From: an uncultured Bacilli bacterium
Lineage (GTDB): Bacteria; Bacillota_I; Bacilli_A; RF39; UBA660
NCBI GenBank assembly: GCA_934149105.1
Contig: CAKPDP010000003.1
Location: 88,367-152,366 of the forward strand
Length of the DNA: 64,000 bases
Direction: 5' to 3'
A program made the translations under genes and the position numbers. Position 1 is the stretch's first letter; the number at the start of each line of letters is the position of its first letter. Below the pieces are notes generated by a model. The model was not told the origin of the DNA, ran no database searches, and worked only from the letters and a program-made list of their open reading frames with translations. This document shows, piece by piece, positions 16,107 to 24,800 of the stretch.

Positions 16107-17082
16107 TTTTCCTCCCATTAAAATTATTATAAAATTCTTTTAAATTTGTAATTCTATCATTTAAATTTTTATACATCCAGTCAAAATCCCCATATTTCTT
16201 TAAGCAGCAGTCAACAATCATTTTTAAAATCACATACATTCTATATATTTCAATTCTGATTTTTTCATTTGTATTTAATTCAATTTGATTGTACCCTTCT
16301 AAAAAGGAACTACTAATTACACCATCTATTGTATGAAAGTAAAAAGTCATTAATTCATCACATACATACAAATCACTAAAATCAACAATACCAATTACTT
16401 TGTCACCCTTAATCAGGATGTTTCCATCCCATATATCCGTATGGCAAAGCTTGATCTTGACTTTATCATTTAATTCATTTTTATATTTTTTTAGTATGTT
16501 TAATATTTCATTTTTTTGTTCGATCACTGCTTTACAATGATTTTCCAGCCCATTTTGGATTAATTTTTCAAATAAAAAATACATAAAATCATAATTAGAA
16601 TTAAATTTTTTTTGAGGAAAACTAGGTGAATAAAAATTCGGCATTTTTATTTTAGTTATTTCATAACTATATAATCCAATCTGATATTCTATGTGTCTTT
16701 TTTCCTCTTCACTTAATAGTTCTTTACATTTCAAATAATTTTCACCATCAATATATGTCATGAAAAAGTAGGGACTATTACATAAAGTTAAAGAATCATC
16801 ATAATAAAGTAATTTGGGTGAAGGAATATTAACTTTTTCCATTAGTTTTAACATTTTTATTTCCCACCAAAAAGTATTTCTATCAACATAAATAATAGTT
16901 TTTTCATTATTAGAAGCAATTTTTAAGACACATTTCATTAACCCATCATCTATTAAATAAACGGCATTTTTTAAACCACCATGCAATTTAGAAATATTCA
17001 AAGAATCAGCTTTTAGAGCAAAGGCTTGTTCATACATTTTGGTTATTAAGTAATTACTTTGATAATTTTTTACACTTTCCAT
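16093..17082 (-). CDS. Aminoglycoside phosphotransferase-family (APH/choline kinase-like) kinase
   Basis: A 329-residue kinase of the APH fold, phosphorylating a small molecule (sugar, choline-like or drug) with ATP. The catalytic loop CHTDIWDGN has H214, D216 and N221, and the metal-binding VDF motif has D234 (GIVDFSDL). The N-lobe has the nucleotide Lys in VLKIA and a helix with EIKML; these agree with an active enzyme. Antibiotic resistance should not be assumed, since most family members act on metabolites. The start is ATG 17082 with AAAGGTGA upstream; the in-frame GTG at 17091 is part of that SD. It overlaps the 3' end of the upstream small gene and the 5' end of the Nudix gene, so the three are tightly coupled. 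Confidence 0.85.
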   Translation of the reverse strand: MESVKNYQSNYLITKMYEQAFALKADSLNISKLHGGLKNAVYLIDDGLMKCVLKIASNNEKTIIYVDRNTFWWEIKMLKLMEKVNIPSPKLLYYDDSLTLCNSPYFFMTYIDGENYLKCKELLSEEEKRHIEYQIGLYSYEITKIKMPNFYSPSFPQKKFNSNYDFMYFLFEKLIQNGLENHCKAVIEQKNEILNILKKYKNELNDKVKIKLCHTDIWDGNILIKGDKVIGIVDFSDLYVCDELMTFYFHTIDGVISSSFLEGYNQIELNTNEKIRIEIYRMYVILKMIVDCCLKKYGDFDWMYKNLNDRITNLKEFYNNFNGRKNERI

Positions 17083-17362
17083 ATCTGTCACCTTTATCTA
17101 TTTTTTCAAAATATTTTTTGCAAATCTCTTTAGTATATAAGTATTCATCATTATTAACAGTCAGATGAAAAATATTATCATAAGCGTAATCTTGAATTTG
17201 GGTTTTAAAATATTTTCTAATTTCTGATTTTATTTGAGCAACTTCTTTATACATATATCCTTTAAGTTTATTATAGTATACAAAACCAGAAACTGATATA
17301 TTCAAGCATAAAATTAATATTTCATTTGAAGGGTATCTATCAATTAATGAACCAGCCTTCAT
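17054..17362 (-). CDS. Unknown 102-residue protein, possibly 5'-truncated
   Basis: I do not recognise this protein. It has a helical C-terminal half (residues 45-90, KEVAQIKSEIRKYFKTQIQD and ICKKYFEKIDKGD). The frame stays open upstream of the Met at 17362 for another 30-odd codons with plausible protein sequence (TAARFIDFKDEYRDFIQDIY, then NHEFEGIPI), back to a 12-base A-run just after the glycosyltransferase stop, but without an ATG/GTG or SD there. So either the real start is non-standard, or the 5' end was lost when it joined the glycosyltransferase gene. Its 3' end overlaps the kinase start, which is typical of a genuine operon gene. Confidence 0.45.
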   Translation of the reverse strand: MKAGSLIDRYPSNEILILCLNISVSGFVYYNKLKGYMYKEVAQIKSEIRKYFKTQIQDYAYDNIFHLTVNNDEYLYTKEICKKYFEKIDKGDRYGKCKKLSK

Positions 17363-17473
17363 TATGGGTATTCCCTCAAATTCATGATTATAATAGTATA
17401 TATCTTGTATAAAATCTCTATATTCATCTTTAAAATCAATAAATCTGGCAGCTGTTATTGTTGTTTTTTTTTT

Positions 17474-18976
17474 TTATTTTTCTATAGTTTCTAATTTTTG
17501 ATCATAGTTCATTGAATTCCAAACTATTCCAATACTTGGAACATTTAGGATTGGAAATTGATCTTGTTTTAATACTCCTTCATTTAATAGATAATCAATT
17601 ATGTCTAAAATCTCATTTAGTTTTCTGAACTTACTAACATCATCAGTGGCAAACAATAAATTGGTTATGTCATTGACTACTTCTTGGATTTCATCCCTAT
17701 ATTCACCATCTTTTAATACTCCATTTTTATAGTCTCTCACATAGTATCTTAATATATGTGTTAAACTATTATAAAGTATTCTTTCAGCGGCAGTAGTATA
17801 TTCTTTTCCAAGATGTATAAGTTCATTATATTTATCCATTCCCCAATCTTTTAAAGTAAATAATTCTGGGGATATTTTATTAGCAGTTATAGATTTACCA
17901 TCTTGTTTTACGTAGTGATAGTAAGGTTTAGCAATTAATGCACATGTTTTTCCCGCTAAACATAATCTGTATATAAAATCAGAATCTTCTTTAAAGCACT
18001 CATTAGTAAATTTAATTCCTTTTATTGCTTGCAATCTATAAATTTTATCCCAAGCAGGAATTAAAATTGTAGCATCGGAATACGCATTTATGAGATTAAT
18101 TCTATCTTCTATATAGACATTTCCTTTTTGTTCTATAGTAACATCTTTAATACTACCATCTCTTTGGTGAATATAGAAACTACACTCACAAAAATCAGAA
18201 TTATACTTTTTTATTCCTTTTAGTAATTCCTCTATCATTTCATATTCGACATAATCATCAGAATCAACAAAGCAAATAAACTCTCCTTTAGCTTGGGAAA
18301 TTCCGGTATTTCTTGCTTCTGATAAGCCTTTATTATCTTGAGAAATTACTTTAATTCTGTCATCAATATTCGACAAATATTTGCAAACTTCAAGTGAATT
18401 ATCTGTCGAGCCATCATTTATCAGTAAAATCTCTATATTTCTATAACTTTGCTTCATTAAACTTTCAACACATTTTATTAACTTATTAGAATTATTATAA
18501 GCGGGTACAACTACTGTGACTAAATCATTATTTAAAATATTAAAATTAAAATAGGTATTAATATTTTCTTTCCATTCTTTAGTTATGTCTATTTTTAAGT
18601 GATAGTTTTCAGTTTGAGAGTCCTTATAATTTTTCTTACAAATTTCTAATAAATCTTCAGTGGTATTTATTTCATTTATCACATCAATTGAAATATCTAA
18701 ATCTTTAAAGATATTCAAACTTGAAAGCATTGAATACTTTAGAACAACACCATTTTTATTATCTATATTATTTAATAAATTTATTATTTTAAGTTCTAAC
18801 TTCAACTTTAATTCATTTTTTAATATTTTATTTGCTAATAATAATTCGATGCTGCAGTTAAAATCTGTACTTAACAATTCATCTAGTATACTATCTACAT
18901 CTATATATTCATATCCTCTATTTTCACAAATATATTTAGAGATATTTCCACTAAATTCTGAAACACCTATTAACAT
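17474..18976 (-). CDS. Family 2 glycosyltransferase with degenerate kinase-like N-terminal domain
   Basis: A 500-residue cytosolic glycosyltransferase. Residues 151-360 are a GT2 (GT-A) catalytic domain: VTVVVPAYNN (153-162), NDGSTD (187-192), GLSEARNTGI (217-226) and the metal-binding DSDD (238-241), with a conserved EDSDF further on. Residues 360-500 are a helical extension. Residues 1-140 begin LIGVSEFSGNISKYI and GYEYIDVDSILDEL, which line up by eye with the start of dephospho-CoA kinase-type NTPases (IGLTGGIxSGKS, then IDADxIxHEL), but the Walker A Gly-Lys-Ser is gone. The start is the ATG at 18976 with GGAGG upstream; the Met at 19021 has no SD and would overlap the -10. First gene of the operon. 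Confidence 0.85.
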   Translation of the reverse strand: MLIGVSEFSGNISKYICENRGYEYIDVDSILDELLSTDFNCSIELLLANKILKNELKLKLELKIINLLNNIDNKNGVVLKYSMLSSLNIFKDLDISIDVINEINTTEDLLEICKKNYKDSQTENYHLKIDITKEWKENINTYFNFNILNNDLVTVVVPAYNNSNKLIKCVESLMKQSYRNIEILLINDGSTDNSLEVCKYLSNIDDRIKVISQDNKGLSEARNTGISQAKGEFICFVDSDDYVEYEMIEELLKGIKKYNSDFCECSFYIHQRDGSIKDVTIEQKGNVYIEDRINLINAYSDATILIPAWDKIYRLQAIKGIKFTNECFKEDSDFIYRLCLAGKTCALIAKPYYHYVKQDGKSITANKISPELFTLKDWGMDKYNELIHLGKEYTTAAERILYNSLTHILRYYVRDYKNGVLKDGEYRDEIQEVVNDITNLLFATDDVSKFRKLNEILDIIDYLLNEGVLKQDQFPILNVPSIGIVWNSMNYDQKLETIEK

Positions 18977-19012
18977 ATCATTCCTCCAAACAATTATATA
19001 ATTTAAGTTCAT

Positions 19013-19040
19013 ATTATACATTAAGCAAATGGTTTGTCAA
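19013..19040 (-). promoter_or_regulatory. Consensus SigA promoter of the glycosyltransferase operon
   Basis: Minus strand perfect TTGACA (19035-19040), 16-base spacer, perfect TATAAT (19013-19018), 37 bases before the start codon. It is one of the best promoters in the window and makes the inserted operon self-sufficient. Confidence 0.85.
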
Positions 19041-19077
19041 TTTATTTAATGTAAAATTTGACTCTTTTAAAAACTTT

Positions 19078-19656
19078 TTAAGAACTCTTTCTTTGACAAA
19101 TAGCAATCTTGTCCCCTACTTCAACGTATCTTACAGAGTAATCAGGATTGGTATCTAAAAAAGTAATAAAATTTTTGATCTTTTTAACAATTCCTCGTTG
19201 ATTTTTAGTTTTAATTAGAGTTTCATCTTCGACAAGACCATGGAAAGATAAATTATCAGTAATTATATAGCCAGTGGGAAGAAGATTTTTTTGATATTTG
19301 TTAAAAAAATCAGTGTTATGGCCTTTAGAGGCATCGATAAATAAGAGATCATATTGATTAGTAATAGTTGTTTCTAGGGCATCACCAAAGATTAAGTCGA
19401 TACGATCTTGAAAATTAAATTTAGAAATATTCTTTTGAGCTTCTTGATATCTTAATGTATCTTTTTCAATAGTAGTTATTTTAATTTTAGGATCTACTAA
19501 AGCCATTTTAATGGCAGAATAGCCTATGGCTGTTCCTATTTCTAAGATATTATGGATATTATTATCTTTTATGAATTGGCAAAGATAATCAATTCCATCT
19601 TTTTGCATGATGGGAATATGATTATCCTTGGCATATTGTTCTATTTCTTCTAACAT
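19078..19656 (-). CDS. trmR: tRNA 5-hydroxyuridine methyltransferase TrmR (YrrM)
   Basis: A 192-residue SAM-dependent O-methyltransferase of the YrrM/TrmR group, which methylates 5-hydroxyuridine 34 to 5-methoxyuridine in tRNA. The glycine-rich SAM site is LEIGTAIGYSA (38-48), the acidic strand-2 end is IEKD (63-66), and the metal/catalytic residues are D108 and K111 (FIDASKG) and D134-N135 (ITDNLSF). The start is ATG 19656, with AAGGAAGTG upstream; the longer form lacks an SD. In Bacillus yrrM is immediately upstream of yrrN-yrrO; here the order and strand are kept but a sigma factor and the glycosyltransferase operon lie in between. It makes functional sense with the U32 pair at 12.4-14.5 kb. 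Confidence 0.85.
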   Translation of the reverse strand: MLEEIEQYAKDNHIPIMQKDGIDYLCQFIKDNNIHNILEIGTAIGYSAIKMALVDPKIKITTIEKDTLRYQEAQKNISKFNFQDRIDLIFGDALETTITNQYDLLFIDASKGHNTDFFNKYQKNLLPTGYIITDNLSFHGLVEDETLIKTKNQRGIVKKIKNFITFLDTNPDYSVRYVEVGDKIAICQRKSS

Positions 19657-19719
19657 TATTACACTTCCTTGTCTAGATAATTGTAACAAATTTAGAGATA
19701 TTTGTCAGTAATTTTGTGG

Positions 19720-20391
19720 TTATGTTTCAGAATTTTGATTTTCTTTATTTTTATTAGGCTTATTAGATTTTTTCCTTACTAAAGTTATATGATGACTAGA
19801 ATTTTCTTGTAAACTTTCTCTATAGAAATGTAATTGTTCAACACAAGTTTGATTATTTTGTCTTTTATTGAACGTGCTATAGCCTTCAGATTCGGGCCAA
19901 GAACCCCACATGACAAAACTGTTGTTAATTTTAGTATAGACATAGAAGAAACTATTATATCTAGTTACAAAGGTTTGGAACCCATCAGGACCTATTAGAA
20001 GGTTTTCATTAGTGATATTACCAGAGACTAATTGATTTAAGAATTCAGAGGCATTAGAAGCATGTCTATATTTTTGAGAAGAGGTGGTAATATCTTTTTG
20101 CAAGAAAGGTTCTCCCCTACCATCACAGATATATTCTATTCTAGGTTCGTATAAATCTTCAGTGATAGTAGATTTATTAGTATCAGGAAAGTAATCACGA
20201 CATTCATCTAAGAGCATATTAAGAGTCTCGACTTTGGTTTCAGGGGAGGCTTTTAAAAATTTGGTATCAGTTACTGTGTCTTTGATATAATTAACATCTT
20301 CTAAAATATTTGGAGGCAAATTTAATTTCTCAGGTTCAGTAAAGATTCTTCTTAATAATTCTATATCTTTTTTAGGTAGTAGGCCTTTCAA
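19720..20391 (-). CDS. Unknown soluble protein, 223 residues
   Basis: I do not recognise it. The first 80 residues are helical and charged. The middle (residues about 85-180) looks like an ordered domain: PRIEYICDGRGEPF, EFLNQLVSGNI, LIGPDGFQTFVTRYNSFFYV and VMWGSWPESEGYSTF. The tail is a low-complexity Lys/Asn/Ser run. No signal peptide or membrane helix. It follows the decayed phosphoesterase by 13 bases and may have been the second gene of that unit. Confidence 0.55.
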   Translation of the reverse strand: MKGLLPKKDIELLRRIFTEPEKLNLPPNILEDVNYIKDTVTDTKFLKASPETKVETLNMLLDECRDYFPDTNKSTITEDLYEPRIEYICDGRGEPFLQKDITTSSQKYRHASNASEFLNQLVSGNITNENLLIGPDGFQTFVTRYNSFFYVYTKINNSFVMWGSWPESEGYSTFNKRQNNQTCVEQLHFYRESLQENSSHHITLVRKKSNKPNKNKENQNSET

Positions 20392-20404
20392 TTGATTAAG
20401 TCTC

Positions 20405-21064
20405 TTATTTAATAGATTCTCCTAAAAAGCTAGTAAACATGTTATCTTGAAAATAATGAAAAAGAGAAATTCTTTCATCACGTAATTTGATACTGCCGTA
20501 GCGATAGCCTAGGGGAACCATATCTTGACGATTATTCTTGATGGCTGTTAGGAGGTTTATGCCAACATCGGTAAGACTGTAATCATGATTCCCCAGAATA
20601 CTGAAAGTTAGAATATCAGGAGCTTGAGGATATTTTCCGATAAAATACTGAAGTCGTTCAAAAGGATCTTCAATTCTTTTAGTACTTCTACTATAAGTAC
20701 CATCGACAATATCACCAGTGTGAACAACGATATGAATATTATTTTGTAAACAATATTCGTAGGCTTTTTCAATTAAGTCCATTCTTTCAAAAGAAGAACC
20801 TAGATGAGTATCAGAAATAAAAAGCATTTTTAAAGAATCTCGGCAGTTATCATTCAAGATTATTTCTGTTTTATTATTAGGGAAAGATCTTTGAAAAAGA
20901 GTATAAATATTTCGGTAAGAAATAGTTCCATTAGAATGATAACTTCTTTTTAGATTAATACCATTATTTTTAAGATTTAAGAGATGATCGTAGAATTCTT
21001 TCGAAGAGATGGATAAAACTTGGTAATAGTAAAAGTTCTCAATAAAGAGAACTTTTAAGAAAAA
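20405..21064 (-). pseudogene. Metallophosphoesterase remnant, truncated at the 3' end and without a clear start
   Basis: The frame is open from just after the mutase-like gene's stop to 20405. It reads EFYDHLLNLKNNGINLKR and SYHSNGTISYRN (an N-terminal helical domain), then the first half of a calcineurin-like phosphoesterase: LFISDTHLGS (metal Asp and His), VVHTGDIVDGTY and ILGNHDYS. The protein stops at LFHYFQDN, then TSFLGESIK, without the closing metal-binding G-H-x-H motif. No ATG or GTG with an SD serves the full frame; the shorter reading from 20857 needs a TTG inside the frame and has no SD. Loss of both ends suggests a dying gene. It could still make a truncated protein. Confidence 0.6.
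21031..21056 (-). terminator. Hairpin after the mutase-like gene
   Basis: Perfect 10-base stem (21031-21040 / 21047-21056), 6-base loop; the 3' arm ends in TTTT on the minus strand. It begins 9 bases past the stop codon, so it separates this gene from the phosphoesterase remnant. Confidence 0.65.
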
Positions 21065-21664
21065 TTAAATAATTAGATGTTCAATGTTGGTTATAGTGTT
21101 GTTAATAATGATTAATTTGAAAAGACTATACGGGGTGTCAGAGGATTTAATACAAGTATTGTTAAAAGATACTTCTCCAGCGTAAGTAATAAGACAGAAT
21201 TTTTTTAAGAAATAGATAATATTTAATTTATGAGTAATGATGGCAACAGAAGGAGAATTATCTTTTAAAATATGGTGATAGAGATTTAACATTCTAGTAG
21301 TTAGATCTTGTCTAGTTTCTCCTCCAGGTAATTTGTAATTACTATCTAGAAAGTGTTGTTCTAAGAAATAACTGGGTAATTCACTTAATTTAGTTATACC
21401 TAATCTTAGATTATCAAGATTAGGATCGGGAATTATTTTACGATGAGGAAAAATTATCTTGGAGGTTTCAAGACTAGTTTGATAAGTACTAGTATAGATC
21501 TTATTTATTTTTAAATTATGAAAGTAATTATAATAAGATTGAGCTTGTAGACGGCCTTTGTAATCAAGATCTTGATGTTTTAATTTATATTCTAAGCGAT
21601 CATTATTCTTATCATTGATATAATTATTTTTACCTTTAGGAGTTGTTATTAGATAGATTTCCAT
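21065..21664 (-). CDS. Histidine-phosphatase-fold protein lacking the catalytic RHG motif (pseudoenzyme)
   Basis: A 199-residue protein of the phosphoglycerate-mutase-like fold. The body fits well: IYTSTYQTSLETSKIIF matches the S-x-L-x-R-x-x-x-T-A helix, GGETRQDLTTRML matches the G-E-S/T helix, and AIITHKLNIIYFL is the second His strand. The N-terminal strand should carry the phosphate-accepting R-H-G but reads IYLITTPKGKNN, so the catalytic His and the Arg of the RHG motif are absent; the S-L-E-T helix also lacks its Arg. It is most likely an inactive binding or regulatory relative. Its ATG immediately follows the stop of the 52-residue gene (TAAATG). Hairpin terminator at 21031-21056. Confidence 0.65.
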   Translation of the reverse strand: MEIYLITTPKGKNNYINDKNNDRLEYKLKHQDLDYKGRLQAQSYYNYFHNLKINKIYTSTYQTSLETSKIIFPHRKIIPDPNLDNLRLGITKLSELPSYFLEQHFLDSNYKLPGGETRQDLTTRMLNLYHHILKDNSPSVAIITHKLNIIYFLKKFCLITYAGEVSFNNTCIKSSDTPYSLFKLIIINNTITNIEHLII

Positions 21665-21823
21665 TTATTTAGTTTCCTTTAGGGAAGTTTGTTTAATCTT
21701 CTTTAAAATAATCTCTTTTTGACGAGAAGTTAATTTTTCTAAAATAGCATTCGCTTTAGCACTATTTAAAGAAGACTTGTAATAGTAATCTAATGCTTGT
21801 TCTTCAAGATTTTTTTTGTTCAT
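21665..21823 (-). CDS. 52-residue small basic protein
   Basis: A small ORF between the large repeat/HD gene and the mutase-like gene. It starts MNKKNLEEQALDYYYKSSLN and ends with a Lys-rich helix (LTSRQKEIILKKIKQTS), without membrane or signal sequences. The SD is GTAGGTAA, 7 bases upstream. Its stop abuts the next gene's ATG, and it starts 9 bases after the large gene's stop, so the spacing fits one operon of three genes. The helix resembles the opening of a sigma region 4 helix, probably by chance. Confidence 0.6.
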   Translation of the reverse strand: MNKKNLEEQALDYYYKSSLNSAKANAILEKLTSRQKEIILKKIKQTSLKETK

Positions 21824-21831
21824 ATTATTAC

Positions 21832-24800
21832 CTACTTTCTAGAACTACCAGATGATAGTAGTTGGGGATTTCCATAAATATAGCTGCATATATCTTTAGG
21901 GGTGAAACAAGACGAATTGAGATCTTGAGAGATATTATCTATAGTTTGAATAGTTAATTTATTAGAAGAAACTAAGTCATGAAGGTCTTGGCAGGCTTGA
22001 AGCTCTGCTAGTTGGTAAGAAAAATCAATGTAGGATTTAGCTTCTTCACTTAGAAAATCTGGATTTAGGGCGGACCCAGAATTTCTAGTAAATCTAGTTC
22101 GATCAAGAGCATCAGCATCTCTTAGTGTAGTTACTAAAAGATAATTCTTTTCTAAAAGTTGTTCCGAATCTTGATGATATTTTTTACAGATATCAGGAAA
22201 ATCTTTTTCTGTGTAAGAATGATTAAAATTATTAGGAGAGCCAGTAGCATAAAGATTTAAAAGAGCATATTCAAAAACAGCTTGCGAATATTCTTTTAGT
22301 TCAGCTTGACGTTCAGGAATAGTTTTACTAACAAAATTATATTCATGACAAATAATGGCAGTAAAAATCAGGGCTAGATCAGGGAGAGAATATTTATCTT
22401 TAAAGAGACTAGCAAATTTTAAAGCTCCTGGTTCGGCATGTTCTTGGGGATAATCACTTTTTCTTCCACAATCATGATATTTGGCAGCTTCTATAACTAA
22501 AGGGATTAAGGATTTATCTTCAGATGACTTTAATTTATCTTCCATAATTAGGGCTGCAAATAAGGAAACGTTAGTAAGATGTCTCTTATCATGGGCGGGA
22601 TTAGGGAAATTGGAATACGCTTCTGAAAGAAGGGGATCATTAAAGCTGGAAGCGAAGTAATCATTATTTAGTTTGGCAACACGAGGAATTAACCTTTCGA
22701 TTGTTAATTGATTAGGGTATTCGTGAGTTTGGGATACAAGATGAGATTCTCTTGTAAATTGATTAAGATCTAGGAGAGCCATTAAATCGTTTAGATCGTT
22801 TATCTTAACTTCATCTAATAAAGTCATAATATCCTGGTAAGAGAAAGTGACAGTAGTATCTAAATTACTAAGCATAGCCATTAAATATTCTTTTTCATGA
22901 AAAGTATCAAAGCCTAATTCTAGTTTACCATTATGGCCACCTTTACGAAGATTATTTTCATTAGTTTCATTCCTTAACCAGTTTAGAAGATAATGATAAT
23001 ATTCTTTTTTAGTGCTAACATAAGGAAGATTAGCGATGGTTAAATGAATATTCTCAATGATTTTGGCAATATCTTGGTCCTCAAAGCCAGTACTATTCCA
23101 ATAATTTCTGTAACCAGAACGATTATTTTCAAACCTAGTAAGAATTTCTAACATTTTTTCAGGTTGAGGATCGTGAGTGAAATCTTTCAAAAGATTTTGG
23201 AGATAATGATATTCATTTTCTCTAATTTTTTTCCTATCAATAATGAGAATGGGAAGTTCAAAATCAGAGGCGGCTTTAGTAGCTTCTTTCCATCTTTTAT
23301 ATTCTAATTGTTCTGATTTGGATAAGGTTGCTAGTTCAGATTTAGAATATGTCGCCCATTTTTGAAGTAATTCTTCTTGATAACTTTCGGTCATATAAAT
23401 AATATAGTCGGGTTGTAATTTGCGATCATTTTCCAATCTTTCAATACATAATTCATTATGAGTATGTCTAGTTCTATTTATCATTTCTCTTGGGAAAAGA
23501 TATTCTATCATTTTATGGTCAACGACACTTTCAGGATAAAGCTTAGTAATGGCATCGCTACTACCAATATCAAAAGGAGCCTGTAAGAGAAGAGATGACT
23601 CAGGAATATGACTGAAGCCTAGGCAAGCATGCTTTAAAGGTGCTGTTCCTAACATTTGATTACTAACTAAACTGGCACAAAAGGCGTGACTAGTATAAAG
23701 AGGTTTATTCCAATCGTCTTTATAATTAGTAGGAATAGTATCATAATCATTATAGGCACCTAAATTAGTTAAAAGAACATAGAATTCTTGACCTGCTTTT
23801 AGGGTGTAGACTTTGGTAGAGGAACCTGGGAAATTAGGAACAGTTTCTAAGGAAGAATTTATGGTTAATAATTGATTATTTAAAATGCGAGCATACATTT
23901 TTTTAAGCATAGGTTCAATTGTATAAGAATAATAATAATCAAAGTTATCTGAATGCATGGTATCTTCGGTTAGAGACTTAAGAATACTATCTTCGAGATT
24001 TAGTTTTAAACTGTTTTTAAGATTATTTAAAAAGGAAATTAGTTTTTGATCGGTTGGAGTAAGATTTAAACCAGTTGTATTTAGATCTTGAGCATAAAAA
24101 TCAACTATTTTTAAAACTTCTTTTCTAGTTAAGCCATATTTTTTTAGAAAAATAATATTTTGAGCTTGTTCTTTAGCTTGAGCCTGGCCTTTAATTATTA
24201 AGTGGGAATATTCTTTATCAATATAATCTTCGGGGTACAACAAAGTATTTAAATTGGGAAAAGAAAGAGAAGTTTTGGACAAAGAAAAGATTAAAGAAGA
24301 TATTAGTTTATCTTGATCATCTAAAGAAATCTTGTCTAATTCCTTAGAAAAATTAATTGGAAATAAATCCTTATATTTGTCTAGACTGGTTATAACTTTC
24401 TCTAAAAGACTAGTATAATCAAAGTCTTTAGTAACAATATTTTTATAGAGTTTTTCAAATAGAGGCTTGGTTTGAGGATTAGACATAATAGTAATTATTT
24501 GAGCTTGGAGATCGGGATATTTGCCAATTATTCTTAGACTTGGATAAATATTTTGGTCTTGATCTTGTTCTCTAAAAAGTGAAAGATATGGTTCTGTTAA
24601 AAATATAGGATCTAAGCTTTGAAGAATTTCTTCGTTGGTTGCTAAAAGATATTTACAAACGTTATAAATTTCTTGGCGATTGTAGTTAAGATTATTAGTA
24701 TCCCATTCTTTAAGGGAAAGGCTATAAAAGAAATCGGGAGTTTCAAAACAAGACATATTTAAAGCTTTAAAAAGATTATTTAGGTCTAATCGAGACTGAT

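Noticed and set aside
16093..17082. Aminoglycoside resistance gene
   Set aside because: The APH fold is shared by many metabolite kinases; nothing points to a drug, and the neighbours are a glycosyltransferase and a Nudix enzyme.
17464..17475. Programmed frameshift at the A-run fusing the glycosyltransferase with the small downstream gene
   Set aside because: The glycosyltransferase stop TAA comes before most of the A-run in reading order, so slipping in the run cannot bypass it.
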